The notes beneath the pieces are model-generated. The model was not told where the DNA came from, did no database searches, and saw only the letters and a list, made by a program, of their open reading frames with translations. The position numbers and the translations under genes are program-made. A DNA stretch of 64,000 nt from Chitinophagaceae bacterium (GTDB lineage Bacteria; Bacteroidota; Bacteroidia; Chitinophagales; Chitinophagaceae), in assembly GCA_017307755.1 (NCBI GenBank), contig JAFKGQ010000003.1, forward strand, positions 1 to 64,000. Direction: 5' to 3'. This document shows, piece after piece, positions 1 to 8,815 of the stretch. Every line of letters starts with the position of its first letter. Within the stretch, counting starts at the first letter, position 1.

Positions 1-1037
1 TATTCGTACCGGAAACAAAGTTCATTGATCGTTGTCGTATCAGCTGCCAGGTTCCAGCCATTGCCATAGGCAATGGTCACGGCCTTGGGGGAGAGGACAA
101 AACGCAGCTGGTTCAGCTCATCATATACATAATAAGTACAGAGCCATCCCTGGTAGCCGGTGTAGTCCGTAGCTACGGTACCCAGCTGTACTTTCTTTAG
201 TACGGTCTGTCCTTCCTTATCCTTGTATTCTACCACAGCATGCCCCTGCTCATCCACCGTCAGGTTTTTATACAACTGTCCGGCGGAGTAGTATCCCCCG
301 GTGGTGGGTATATTCCGGGTGAGATCATTACCCATATAGGTCAGAGTGTCACTGGTGATGTTCCAGATCACCACGCTGTCGGTGGCGGCATTGACCAGGT
401 ACCCCTGGGAGACACCCTTGCCGCTACCCGCCCAGCTGTTACCCGGCGCCAGGGTTTGGAGCACCCTGTTCAGCGGCGAGGCTTCATACTGCACCTGGCT
501 GTAGTACACCTGTTCGCCTGTGTAGGCGGGTTGTTCGGTGGGATATACGTTCTGGTAAAACTGCTTTTGATCATTAAAAGGATCCAGCTTGAATCCGCCG
601 TCACTGGTGTTGCCTGTAGTAGGTACGTAAGGCAGGTATTTATAGGTTTCCCTGCCAAACGCATCGTACAGGACAGGGGCGACCAGGTCAAGGGGAGTGC
701 TGCCCGGGGTCGCCTGGCGGCTTACGGTCTGCTGGGGGCGTCCCAGCCCGTCGAAGTATTGGGTCGTTTCTTTTACATCGGTGTAAGGCGCCGCTGCAAA
801 GACGGCCGTATCCGTGATCCTTCCCAGTCCGGCCCGTTCCCTTACATAATTTACCAGGGGCGCCTGTCCGTTCACGAGGTAACTGCCAGGTACAGCCGCT
901 ACGGCTCCTGTTGGCGCCGGCGCCTGGGTGGCGGTGGTGGGTTTATTGGAAGGGGGTGTCTGCGCCATCACCGGCAGCGAGACGCCTATTATGCCTCCTG
1001 CGATCAGCCCTGCTATAACAGTATGTTTATTGAGCAT
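1..1037 (-). CDS. DUF6443-type YD/RHS-repeat protein, N-terminal part (cut by left edge)
   Basis: The frame opens at ATG 1037 and is still open at base 1, so about 345 N-terminal residues are visible. A signal peptide (MLNKHTVIAGLIAGG..., cleavage after VMAQ) is followed by a Pro/Ala/Thr-rich stretch. Then comes the DUF6443 signature: NYVRERAGLGRITD, the YFDGLGRPQQTVSRQ motif and YDAFGRE, each resembling a YD repeat. In this family the N-terminal domain precedes a long YD-repeat shell and often a variable, possibly toxic C-terminus, which would lie outside the window. It is the last visible gene of a minus-strand run, 23 bp after the Ig/tail-fibre-like gene. Family assignment is firm; a toxin or adhesin role is inference. 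Confidence 0.85.
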   Translation of the reverse strand, partial: MLNKHTVIAGLIAGGIIGVSLPVMAQTPPSNKPTTATQAPAPTGAVAAVPGSYLVNGQAPLVNYVRERAGLGRITDTAVFAAAPYTDVKETTQYFDGLGRPQQTVSRQATPGSTPLDLVAPVLYDAFGRETYKYLPYVPTTGNTSDGGFKLDPFNDQKQFYQNVYPTEQPAYTGEQVYYSQVQYEASPLNRVLQTLAPGNSWAGSGKGVSQGYLVNAATDSVVIWNITSDTLTYMGNDLTRNIPTTGGYYSAGQLYKNLTVDEQGHAVVEYKDKEGQTVLKKVQLGTVATDYTGYQGWLCTYYVYDELNQLRFVLSPKAVTIAYGNGWNLAADTTTINELCFRYE

Positions 1038-1060
1038 TGGTCATGATGATTGATAAAAGC

Positions 1061-2515
1061 CTATTTTTCCCGACGGATCAGTTTTTCCAGCGTGTTGAGC
1101 TGCTGCTCGAGCTGTTGGATCCTGGTGTTTTGTTCCGCATTCTTTTTCAGCTGCGCTTTTAATTGCTTGTTCTCCTCGATGAGATAAAGGGTCAGCTCCT
1201 CTACTTTTTTGAGCAGGGCTGCCTGCTGGGCAGCTACATCGATACCCTCCCGCTCGGCTTCGGCCGCCGGTGTTATCTCCGGCAGGTGCTTGTGCTCGGC
1301 CAGGTAGCGCTCCAGCGATGCCAGGTCCGGTAACTTATACCCTTTGTCAAACACATAGTCCGGCCAGGTGCCCGCGGTCTTTACCTTTACCTTGGTAAAA
1401 ATGGCGCTGCCGTTGACAGCCAGCTTATAGCCATAGGTGTTTTTGGTGCCGATGCCCACGGACCCATCCCCCAGTATGCTCATGCGTTCCAGGTTGTTGG
1501 TGCGGAAAGCCAGGCGGTTGGTATCGACCGTGCCCACAAAATTGCTGTCTGCGTTGGCGGCGATATTACCGGTCATGCTCCAGAAAGAGGAAAGGGATTC
1601 CACGCTGACATTGATAGAAGCCGAGCTGCTGTTGCCCTGGCTGTCAAAGGCCCGTGCCATCAGGGTATAATGTCCCTCATCGGGGTTTACCCAGGTATAA
1701 GCATAAGGCGCCGTGGAATCTTCACCCATTTTTGTATCGTTGATATAAAACTGCACTTTGGTAATGGTGCCATTGGTTTCCGACGCCGTGGCCGAGAAAA
1801 CAAAGTTGCCGTCTTCCACGAGTACATCATTGTTCATGGGGTGGGTGATCGTTACATTGGGCGTAGGCGAGGAGGAGCTGCCGCGGATGATCTGCAGGCC
1901 GCTGATGCCGGCCAGATTAGAGCCGTTGTAGGTATTCACATACACCCTTATTTTTCCGTTGGTATCGGGCGAGATATTGGTAAAGACGGCGCCATCGGCG
2001 GTATTAAAATTACCATTCACGTCCCTGTATCCATACAGGACAGCCCCCGCCACGGTATACCGGGTGGGGTTCAAATTATAGGTATTGGGGACATTGAGGG
2101 AAAAGCTGCCGGTCATCTTCAGCGTATAGACGCTGTCTTTATTAAGGCCCCGGATCTCCAACTGGGGCACTACAGCATTATAGACGGCCAGATAATCACC
2201 GTACTGGAACCACTCGTTCATCATAACGGCAGCCGGAAAGAAAGTACCCCCGGCAGCACCGCCGCCATCGGCGGAAGTAGTATGGCCGGCGCCGAAGCCT
2301 GCCCAATTGGCGGCGGCAACAGAGCTGATGGTGATACCCGTCGAAGGGTCTGTTGCGGTGATCGGGGTGCTGGCCAGGGCCGGATTGCCATACACATTGA
2401 TCCAACCCGATGCGGCACGCGGGGCGGAAGAAAAATTAAAGCTGGTGGTTTGTGCAGAGAGACGGCCGGCGCCGAGGCAGATTAAAAGTAATAGGAGCCA
2501 AAGTAATTGCTTCAT
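1061..2515 (-). CDS. Secreted Ig-domain protein with tail-fibre-like coiled-coil C-terminus
   Basis: About 484 residues from ATG 2515 (MKQLLWLLLLL...), chosen because the signal peptide starts there; an ATG three codons earlier (2524) is possible. Cleavage is likely near LSAQ. Residues about 25-220 form a beta-rich domain of unknown type. Residues about 220-310 read as a bacterial Ig-like domain (VTITHPMNNDVLVEDG, VQFYINDTKMGEDSTAPY). The end carries the GSVGIGT...YKLAVNG element, then YVFDKGYKLPDLASLERYL, EHKHLPEITPAAE and a long coiled coil to the C-terminus. That ending resembles Bacteroidota tail-spike/intramolecular-chaperone-like tails and suggests a trimeric fibre. The start overlaps the end of the upstream YD-repeat gene by 80 bases. 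Role unknown; an adhesin or presentation fibre is inferred. Confidence 0.8.
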   Translation of the reverse strand: MKQLLWLLLLLICLGAGRLSAQTTSFNFSSAPRAASGWINVYGNPALASTPITATDPSTGITISSVAAANWAGFGAGHTTSADGGGAAGGTFFPAAVMMNEWFQYGDYLAVYNAVVPQLEIRGLNKDSVYTLKMTGSFSLNVPNTYNLNPTRYTVAGAVLYGYRDVNGNFNTADGAVFTNISPDTNGKIRVYVNTYNGSNLAGISGLQIIRGSSSSPTPNVTITHPMNNDVLVEDGNFVFSATASETNGTITKVQFYINDTKMGEDSTAPYAYTWVNPDEGHYTLMARAFDSQGNSSSASINVSVESLSSFWSMTGNIAANADSNFVGTVDTNRLAFRTNNLERMSILGDGSVGIGTKNTYGYKLAVNGSAIFTKVKVKTAGTWPDYVFDKGYKLPDLASLERYLAEHKHLPEITPAAEAEREGIDVAAQQAALLKKVEELTLYLIEENKQLKAQLKKNAEQNTRIQQLEQQLNTLEKLIRREK

Positions 2516-5500
2516 ATATGTCATGTTTAGGGCTGTAGTTATGATAGTGTTGTATTAAATGATTAAGGTAATGTAGGGCATATTGTTTGACAATATTGCC
2601 ATCCATGTCCCGGATACGCAGCAGTCTTTGCAAACCGTCGTACTCGTAATAAATGATCTTGCTGGCGGCATCGCACTGGCTGGTCATGCCGACCAGGGGG
2701 TCAAATGTGAAGGTTGTCATTTGCGCTCCTTGTGGATAGCAACGCAACTCATCGATGCTGCCGCTGCCTGAAATGCTCAAAGTCGTCACACCCGTCACGA
2801 TGTGCTGGAAATAGGTCCAGCCATTGATAGCCTTTCCTTTGGTGACGGCTGTGCTGCCGGTTACGGTATAGCTGTTGGCTGTGCTGCTCCAATAAGAAAC
2901 GATATAACTTTTTGTGCTGTTTAACCCTGCCCTGCTGATGCTCCCATTGGATAGATCATAGGATTTGTTGCCGGTGAGCGCATAATTCGTATTTCTTTGA
3001 GCAGAAGCAAGGGAGAAGCCACCTGTACCATCCCATTCAAAACTGGTGTAGGCAATATCACCCGTCGCGGCATTAACGGCCTCTGCCACCGGCCGATGAC
3101 CCCAGTAATCCCATATATAGCTGTGCTGCACATCACCCGACTTGCTTTGTGAAAGGAGATTGCTGTTGCTGTCATACCCCAGATATTGAAGACGGGTTTC
3201 TATGGGATTGTTGCCGATCTGCAGTTGCGTATTGGCGGGCAAAGGGACGGTACCGCCGGTGCCGGACCACAATTGATAGTTACGTACTCCTTTCGAACGC
3301 AGGGTTGTGTTATAGTACTGATCGTTCTCAATAACATGCGTGAGCATATTACGCGCGATCATCGTATCATAAACAGCAGTGCCGGCAAAACCATTCGGGT
3401 ATTTTAAATAGTCCGTCAATGAATCTCCCTTGCTGAGCCAGGTTTTTTTGACAGAGAGTTGCAGGTTCAGCGTGTCATAGGCCATGCTTTCGATGGTGAC
3501 GATAGAGTCATTAGAGGCTGTGCTGAACAATGTTTTTTTGGTACTTGCCAGCGTTGGCCAAAGCTGCAGGACAGGGTAGAAGGCTACATCAAAAACCCAA
3601 CCGCCCAAAGAACTGTCCCAGAAGGGACAGCCACCGGAGGATAGGTCCCCTTTTTTGGTAATGCCTACTTTTACGCCCCATATCTGTTTAAAATTGGGGT
3701 ATCCCCAATTATCAAAAAGGTTATACGTATTCTCCTCCCGCTCTACCAGTTTGCCCGATGCATCATACACTCGTCTCGTCAACAGTTGCCCTCTGAAATC
3801 ATCCATGCTACCCCAGGGAGCATAGGGATAACCATCGCTGCCCTTATCTCGCGTATATTGATAGTCAAATTCTTCTCTTCCATTCTCACCCTGATCACCG
3901 TTGATCACCGTCACATGGGTGTAACAGATATGACTGCCCTGCGTCCTACCTAGTTCCGCAGTAGGCATGGAATGGAAGACCTTGTAACGCCAGTTACCGA
4001 CTTGTCCTCCTCCCGCACAGGTACACATGGCTGGAACGTTTTGGAACCCTGAATACACGGGCGTACTTAGCAGTCTGCCAGAGGAGGTGACGCTATCTGC
4101 CAGATACTTGAAATTTTTTATGATCTGTGTATTGCCGTCTGATTGTACCATGCGTTTGATCCTGGCGCCACCGGCCGGCGTTCCGACGGAAGGAGCTACT
4201 TTATGATACTGATACGTTACGCTGGCATACCCATATTCTCCGGTGAAATGATACTTCTGCACACAGATGGTATAGGTCCCCGGGCCAAGGGTAATAGTGG
4301 AAGTGCCGTGTTGGGATAATGCGCCTGCATCATACTCCCATAAGTTTGGATTAAGCTGTGTGCCAAGACCTTCGACCAGCCAGGCTGTCACATCGCCTTC
4401 CTGTCCGGCCTTTGCTTCACTACTATAGTCGATGGTGACCTGCTGAGAATAAGGGATATAAAAACTGGCAGAATCAAAAGTAGGGCTGGTGCTGGTCACC
4501 GGACCTGTATGTACCGTCGCATATGCCGTCACCGCCACCGAATCGCGTTGACCCGGTGCGTGGGTGTTATACATATGCCCTTCATATTCAAATGAAGTGG
4601 TGCCGCCCGTAGGATATTCAATGGAGGTTAAAAGACCCATAATTGAGCCGTCACCATCCGGATCCCGATTGGCCGCGGCAAACAAATACCCATTTTCATC
4701 CGTAAATGAGGGTATTAATGTATTATTGGATTTTTTATTATAAAAGCCCCAAAAATCTTCTCCATAGGAGTCTCTGGCCGGAAGCTGGTTGTTCCCGTCA
4801 TAATGAAATCGATAGGTATTTCCCGCTTCGGCGTTTGCGCCAACCTGGCTTACCGACAACAACCGCAGCCGCTGGGAAATGGTCGGCTGGGTAGGATTGT
4901 AATAATCATAATTAAATACATCCGTTGACAATAGCGTCATGCCACCGTCCGGGGTGATCGTATAGTATCGGATACTATCCAGTTTGTAAGGCATCCCGGC
5001 ATTTGCATTGATAATATCGGCGCGGCTCATACTATTGTAGAAGAGCACTTTTTCATCCCGAGTGGTGATATCCGATAGAATATACCCGCCAATCTGATGT
5101 GTATACGTCGTAGTGCTTTCAAAATCAGTGTTGGGCTGGGTTGTGTAGGGAAATTGTTGCCCTGTGATCAAAAAACCCCTGCTCTCGCTGGGATGATAGC
5201 TGGCGGGCTGGTAGGAGATCTGCGTGTAATTGAGCCTTACTGTGTCTGCCCTGTCTGCTGAAATGATCTGTGTCAGAAACCAACTTGTCTTGTTTGTAGT
5301 GGTGGATGTCTGATCCAGCGGTTCTGTCTCGATCATATCCTGGGAGGATTCGACAAGATTGAAAATATAGGTTGTGCCGTCTTCTGTAACTACGGTGAAT
5401 CCATTCATCTCATTGCCGGTGATCTTCCATTTCTTATAGGGAGAAAAGTAAGGCTGTCCATACTTATCGAAGACCATTTTGGCAGCATTCCCGTTGAAAT

Positions 5501-6029
5501 TCAGGAAATAATTGTCAGGAGCAAGGTCCTTTTTGCCCTCGCCAAGGTTTTGCAATATACAGGTAGAGACATTGAATAGCCATGTCGACAATGAATCATC
5601 ATGTCCGGGATCCGGAAGGTTTACACCCAGGGCCGCACTTCTATACCCTATACCGCCGGGGATCTCATCTGCCTTGCCGACAACGGCCCTGCTGATGACC
5701 CCTCCTGTCTGCAGGTCCCATGCGAGCCCTACGAGGCCCGCCTCCTGCTCTACCTTTATACCCGAGGCAGTATATTTAAGGTTGATAGGCATTTTCAACT
5801 TTCCACCTGTGATGACATGTAAAGGGATATTGATCTCGGGCGTCCCCGTGTAATAGCTCACCGGGACATTCACATCTTTAAAAAGGCTTGCTGCTACAGG
5901 AGAAGGGCTGATGATATTGAAAGGGCGCGTATAATCCGTATAGCCGGCTTCCTGCGAAAAGCTGCTGAAAGAAAGCATGACGGTCAAAATGAAGGTAAAC
6001 CCGCTGCCTAACCAAATTTTCTTCAACAT
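2436..6029 (-). CDS. Exported SpvB-like / YD-repeat protein
   Basis: 1197 residues from ATG 6029 (MLKKIWLGSGF..., signal peptide ending SFSQ). A longer reading from TTG 6053 is rejected because it starts inside the spacer after the upstream stop. The N-terminal region (VSYYTGTPEINIPL, LKYTASGIKVEQEAGLVG, LAWDLQTGGVISRAV) resembles the SpvB/TcB-type shell start, where YTG and GW-L-GG-I-R elements recur. The C-terminal part has YD-like elements (YIWDYWGHRPVAEA, YYEYDGLQRLLRIRD, MDGNIVKQY). No toxin domain is visible after the last YD element. The final ~45 residues overlap the next gene in another frame and look non-conserved, so the end may be an accidental extension. It probably forms or decorates an extracellular or outer-membrane shell, but the function is unknown. 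Confidence 0.8.
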   Translation of the reverse strand: MLKKIWLGSGFTFILTVMLSFSSFSQEAGYTDYTRPFNIISPSPVAASLFKDVNVPVSYYTGTPEINIPLHVITGGKLKMPINLKYTASGIKVEQEAGLVGLAWDLQTGGVISRAVVGKADEIPGGIGYRSAALGVNLPDPGHDDSLSTWLFNVSTCILQNLGEGKKDLAPDNYFLNFNGNAAKMVFDKYGQPYFSPYKKWKITGNEMNGFTVVTEDGTTYIFNLVESSQDMIETEPLDQTSTTTNKTSWFLTQIISADRADTVRLNYTQISYQPASYHPSESRGFLITGQQFPYTTQPNTDFESTTTYTHQIGGYILSDITTRDEKVLFYNSMSRADIINANAGMPYKLDSIRYYTITPDGGMTLLSTDVFNYDYYNPTQPTISQRLRLLSVSQVGANAEAGNTYRFHYDGNNQLPARDSYGEDFWGFYNKKSNNTLIPSFTDENGYLFAAANRDPDGDGSIMGLLTSIEYPTGGTTSFEYEGHMYNTHAPGQRDSVAVTAYATVHTGPVTSTSPTFDSASFYIPYSQQVTIDYSSEAKAGQEGDVTAWLVEGLGTQLNPNLWEYDAGALSQHGTSTITLGPGTYTICVQKYHFTGEYGYASVTYQYHKVAPSVGTPAGGARIKRMVQSDGNTQIIKNFKYLADSVTSSGRLLSTPVYSGFQNVPAMCTCAGGGQVGNWRYKVFHSMPTAELGRTQGSHICYTHVTVINGDQGENGREEFDYQYTRDKGSDGYPYAPWGSMDDFRGQLLTRRVYDASGKLVEREENTYNLFDNWGYPNFKQIWGVKVGITKKGDLSSGGCPFWDSSLGGWVFDVAFYPVLQLWPTLASTKKTLFSTASNDSIVTIESMAYDTLNLQLSVKKTWLSKGDSLTDYLKYPNGFAGTAVYDTMIARNMLTHVIENDQYYNTTLRSKGVRNYQLWSGTGGTVPLPANTQLQIGNNPIETRLQYLGYDSNSNLLSQSKSGDVQHSYIWDYWGHRPVAEAVNAATGDIAYTSFEWDGTGGFSLASAQRNTNYALTGNKSYDLSNGSISRAGLNSTKSYIVSYWSSTANSYTVTGSTAVTKGKAINGWTYFQHIVTGVTTLSISGSGSIDELRCYPQGAQMTTFTFDPLVGMTSQCDAASKIIYYEYDGLQRLLRIRDMDGNIVKQYALHYLNHLIQHYHNYSPKHDIYEAITLAPITFNLPRRRPSLCTNHQL

Positions 6030-6053
6030 GCTGATATTCTTTGAAGTGTACAA

Positions 6054-7487
6054 TTAAAAATTATAACCAATGCGGAATATTACCGCCTGCGTCTTCGGCA
6101 CCTGCTGGTAGCTGAGGAAATCCCAGAGCAACTGTACCTTTGTCTTTTTGAACACCCGACTCTTCATCGACACGGTCTTGGTCAAGCCTACCAACCCACT
6201 CTTTGTCCAGGTGTCCCAATCCCGCAGTTGCTGATAGGTGGAAAAAGGAAGGGTCCGGTTGAGCTCATAGCCGCCGGAAAACGAAAAACTCCCCTTGATC
6301 TTTATTTCCACGAAGGACCTCAACCCTGCCCCCTGACTGGAAAAGGCAATATGTTGAATACCATTGCCCCATCCTAATTTGTAGCTGGCTCCGATACCAA
6401 TGGTGCTGCGGTCCGTGAGTTTATACCCCACCGAGAGTCCGAAGTCAGACACCGTGGGAAAATAGTAGTTGTTCCGGGTGGTCTGGAAGTTTGTTCCGTA
6501 TTCCAGCCGGCGCCAGAAGCTTTTTGTCTTTTGGTTATTCGGTTTGAAATCCGGCATGTCGATGTCCCCGCTGCCGGCGCCGAGCTTGCTCAGCTTGTCC
6601 TTGTATCCATCCAGCTGTGACTGAGCGGATTGAAGATTGGCTTGGAGGGCAGCTTGTCCGCCCGCTCCTCCTGCCGCCACCTGTTGATTGATCAGCGCTG
6701 CTACCTGGTCGCGGGTCTGCAGGCCTGCTAGTGTGGCCGGGTTCTCGTAATTGGCTGGGAGACTGAATAATCCAGCCAGTTGGGAGTTCTTTATCATAAA
6801 TGTCTGGAAGGCAGGCAACTTATTGAGGAGGGTGAGCGCCTCTTTGGTGAGTTTATCGGGATCGTTCAACATTTCCTTATACTCCCGAACTTGTTGCGAA
6901 TAATAATAAATATCGCGGTTCATGGCCTGGTAATCTTTGCCCAGGAGGTTGTTTAGGTTGGTATGCTGTTGAACATATTGGGATATCTGTTGCTTCCGTT
7001 CACGGATATATTCCTTGACCTGTTCCGCGTCCTGCATCTTCGCCTGCAGGGATTGCAATTGTTTGAGTGAGGCGAGGGCTTTTGGGTTGTTGCTCATAAA
7101 TTTGAGCATACCCTGCAACGAATCCGTATAGGCCAGGTACTCGCCGTTGAGCGCCAGGCTACCACTTCTGCCTGTGTCGCTGGCGAGTTTTTGAGAAAGC
7201 GCTGCATAACGTGTTGCCGAGCCTGCAAACAACATCTTTGCCGCGTTGGAGTCGACTTTGGATAATTTTCCGCGGAGACGTTCTTCCCGCCGGGCCATCT
7301 TTTGTAAATATTTTTCCGTCTGACGGGTGAGCTGCTCGTCCAGTTGGGCTGTCTTGTGTTGTACCCGGTTGAAGAATTTGGAAGAAAGATCAATAATGGC
7401 CGTAGCCTTGTCAGGCTGGTCCTGAGCAAAACAGGAAAGTGTCAGTATACAGCACAGCAATAGAATTGCAGTCTGGGGTCCTTTCAT
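6054..7487 (-). CDS. Coiled-coil periplasmic domain plus outer-membrane beta-barrel protein
   Basis: 477 residues. Signal peptide (MKGPQTAILLLCCILTLS, cleavage near CFAQ). Residues about 25-300 are strongly helical and charged, with heptad-like segments (LDEQLTRQTEKYLQKMARRE, EYIRERKQQISQYVQQH) and a Gly/Ala/Gln-rich stretch. Residues about 325-477 switch to alternating beta-strand pattern (GLSVGYKLTDRSTIGIGASY, EIKIKGSFSFSGGYEL) and end in ...RIGYNF. A terminal aromatic residue is typical of outer-membrane barrels. It is the first gene of the YD-repeat run, 24 bp before the SpvB-like gene's ATG, with a good promoter upstream. It could be an outer-membrane anchor or exporter for the following proteins; that is inference from order and architecture. 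Confidence 0.75.
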   Translation of the reverse strand: MKGPQTAILLLCCILTLSCFAQDQPDKATAIIDLSSKFFNRVQHKTAQLDEQLTRQTEKYLQKMARREERLRGKLSKVDSNAAKMLFAGSATRYAALSQKLASDTGRSGSLALNGEYLAYTDSLQGMLKFMSNNPKALASLKQLQSLQAKMQDAEQVKEYIRERKQQISQYVQQHTNLNNLLGKDYQAMNRDIYYYSQQVREYKEMLNDPDKLTKEALTLLNKLPAFQTFMIKNSQLAGLFSLPANYENPATLAGLQTRDQVAALINQQVAAGGAGGQAALQANLQSAQSQLDGYKDKLSKLGAGSGDIDMPDFKPNNQKTKSFWRRLEYGTNFQTTRNNYYFPTVSDFGLSVGYKLTDRSTIGIGASYKLGWGNGIQHIAFSSQGAGLRSFVEIKIKGSFSFSGGYELNRTLPFSTYQQLRDWDTWTKSGLVGLTKTVSMKSRVFKKTKVQLLWDFLSYQQVPKTQAVIFRIGYNF

Positions 7488-7611
7488 GAGAAGCCAGTTT
7501 AGGGGTTAACGCATGGTTAAGCCATACATCTACGGTCAGTAGACTAATCGTTGTTAACTAATCAGAGAGTGGGTTTGAGTAAGATGCAAGAATACGGAGA
7601 ACTACCTACAA

Positions 7612-7643
7612 CAAAAGTAAGAGGAAATATTTTTAAAAAACAA
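7612..7643 (-). promoter_or_regulatory. Bacteroidota-type promoter for the YD-repeat operon
   Basis: Read on the minus strand, TACTTTTG (7612-7619) fits the TAnnTTTG -7 consensus, and TTG (7641-7643) stands 21 bases upstream as the -33 element. The start codon of the barrel gene lies about 125 bases downstream, leaving a long leader. Confidence 0.55.
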
Positions 7644-7685
7644 TAGCTATGTAAATATTTATTTTTTTATAACGCAAACAGCTCA

Positions 7686-8039
7686 TTATCCATTTTTATG
7701 TTGTGCTCCCCACTTCTCCAATTCTTCCAGTACGGGAGTAAGCGACTTCCCCTGCGGAGTGACCAAATATTCGACCCTGGGAGGCACCTCCGGGTATGTT
7801 ATTCGTTGTAATATACCATCTTTCTCCAACTCCTTCAAGGCCGAAGTAAGCATCCTTTCGGAAATATCCGGCATCATTTTTTTTAGTTGGCTAAAACGCA
7901 ACGGTTCGTTCCGCAGCAGCAGCCATAGGACAGTGGGTTTCCATCGACCTTCTATAAAGCCCAGGGTATATGCAATATTGCATTTATCGTTTATGACAAT
8001 CTGATTTTGCCGGTTGGTAGAACTCTCTTTTCTCTTCAT
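7686..8039 (-). CDS. HxlR-family winged-helix transcriptional regulator
   Basis: 117 residues from ATG 8039 (MKRKESSTNRQ...); a 17-residue upstream extension lacks family similarity. HxlR hallmarks are all present: the N-terminal Cys (DKCNIAYTL), GRWKPTVLWLLL, LRFSQLKKMMPDISERML, LKELEKDGILQR and the wing PEVPPRVEYLVTPQGKSL, ending in a W-containing helix. Such regulators often sense redox or reactive electrophiles through the conserved Cys and control a divergent reductase. Here the divergent neighbour is a damaged SDR gene. A perfect inverted repeat overlaps its own promoter, so autorepression is likely. Confidence 0.92.
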   Translation of the reverse strand: MKRKESSTNRQNQIVINDKCNIAYTLGFIEGRWKPTVLWLLLRNEPLRFSQLKKMMPDISERMLTSALKELEKDGILQRITYPEVPPRVEYLVTPQGKSLTPVLEELEKWGAQHKNG

Positions 8040-8087
8040 TACATACTTTTTTGTCCGTAGCAGACAATTTCCCCTGCTCTTGTCTTT

Positions 8088-8118
8088 CAAATTTACCTAA
8101 GAGAAATTTGCAAAACAA
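8088..8118 (-). promoter_or_regulatory. HxlR promoter with overlapping inverted-repeat operator
   Basis: On the minus strand TTG (8116-8118) is separated by exactly 20 bases from TAAATTTG (8088-8095), a near-ideal Bacteroidota promoter for the HxlR gene. Overlying it, CAAATTT (8088-8094) and AAATTTG (8104-8110) form a perfect 7-bp inverted repeat with a 9-bp spacer. A dimeric winged-helix repressor bound there would block its own promoter and could control the divergent SDR gene. Confidence 0.6.
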
Positions 8119-8130
8119 AAGAAGAATAAT

Positions 8131-8728
8131 ATGAAAATTATCATCATCGGCGAGAGCGGGAACGATTGGAAAAAGAGTAGCATCCTCCCTGGAAAAGGAG
8201 CATGAGGTCATTAAAGTAAGTAACAGGAATGGAGTGTTTAAAGTGGACACCAGCTTCAAATCCTCCATTGAAGCGCTTTTCAAAGAGATTGGACCTTTTG
8301 ATGCTCTGGTGGCGGCTATGGGCCGCGCCCATTTGGGAGATATAACAGGACTCACCGACAAGGAATTCAAAATAGGAATAGAAAGCAAGCTTCTTGCCCA
8401 GATCAACCTGGTATTGATCGGACAACATTATATCAACGATGGCGGATGTTTTACACTTACTTCCGGGATCCTGTCGGAAGACCCGATACCGCAAGGAACA
8501 GCCTGTACAACTACCGACGCGGCGGTGAATGCGTTTGTAAGGGCCGCAGCTATCGACCTGAAGCGCGGTATCAGGATCAATGCGGTCGCACCGGGGGTTG
8601 TGGAGGACGCCCCCGCGTTATTCCCCTATTTCCCCGGCCATATTCCCGTAAGCATGCAGAAGGTGGCCGCGGCCTATCACAAGAGTTTGTTTGGAGGCCA
8701 TACGGGAGAGGTGTTCCGGGCATATTGA
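8131..8728 (+). pseudogene. Atypical short-chain dehydrogenase, broken by a one-base frameshift
   Basis: The ATG at 8131 gives MKIIIIGESG and then leaves frame. Skipping the single A at 8161 restores TIGKRVASSLEKEHEV and joins the frame that runs intact to 8728, giving about 198 residues. The restored protein matches the NAD(P)-dependent SDR type whose N-terminus is IGASGTIG and which carries SKLLAQINLVLIGQHY and CFTLTSGIL. The usual YxxxK catalytic pair is not evident (ACTTTDAAVNAFV). As read, translation stops after about 24 residues and the rest has no good start (only GTG 8234). It is either a recent pseudogene or a sequencing error. It is divergent from the HxlR regulator, its probable controller. 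Confidence 0.8.
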
Positions 8729-8815
8729 TCAATTTTATCCGGAGGGGGCTGCTAAGTTGTGCAGAGCATAAATATTTTTTTGTATACTTGCCTGATATTC
8801 CCCAAAACCTCCCAA

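Noticed and set aside
6030..6053. Upstream TTG start for the SpvB-like gene
   Set aside because: It would put eight hydrophilic residues before the signal peptide, and it starts directly at the upstream stop. ATG 6029 fits better.
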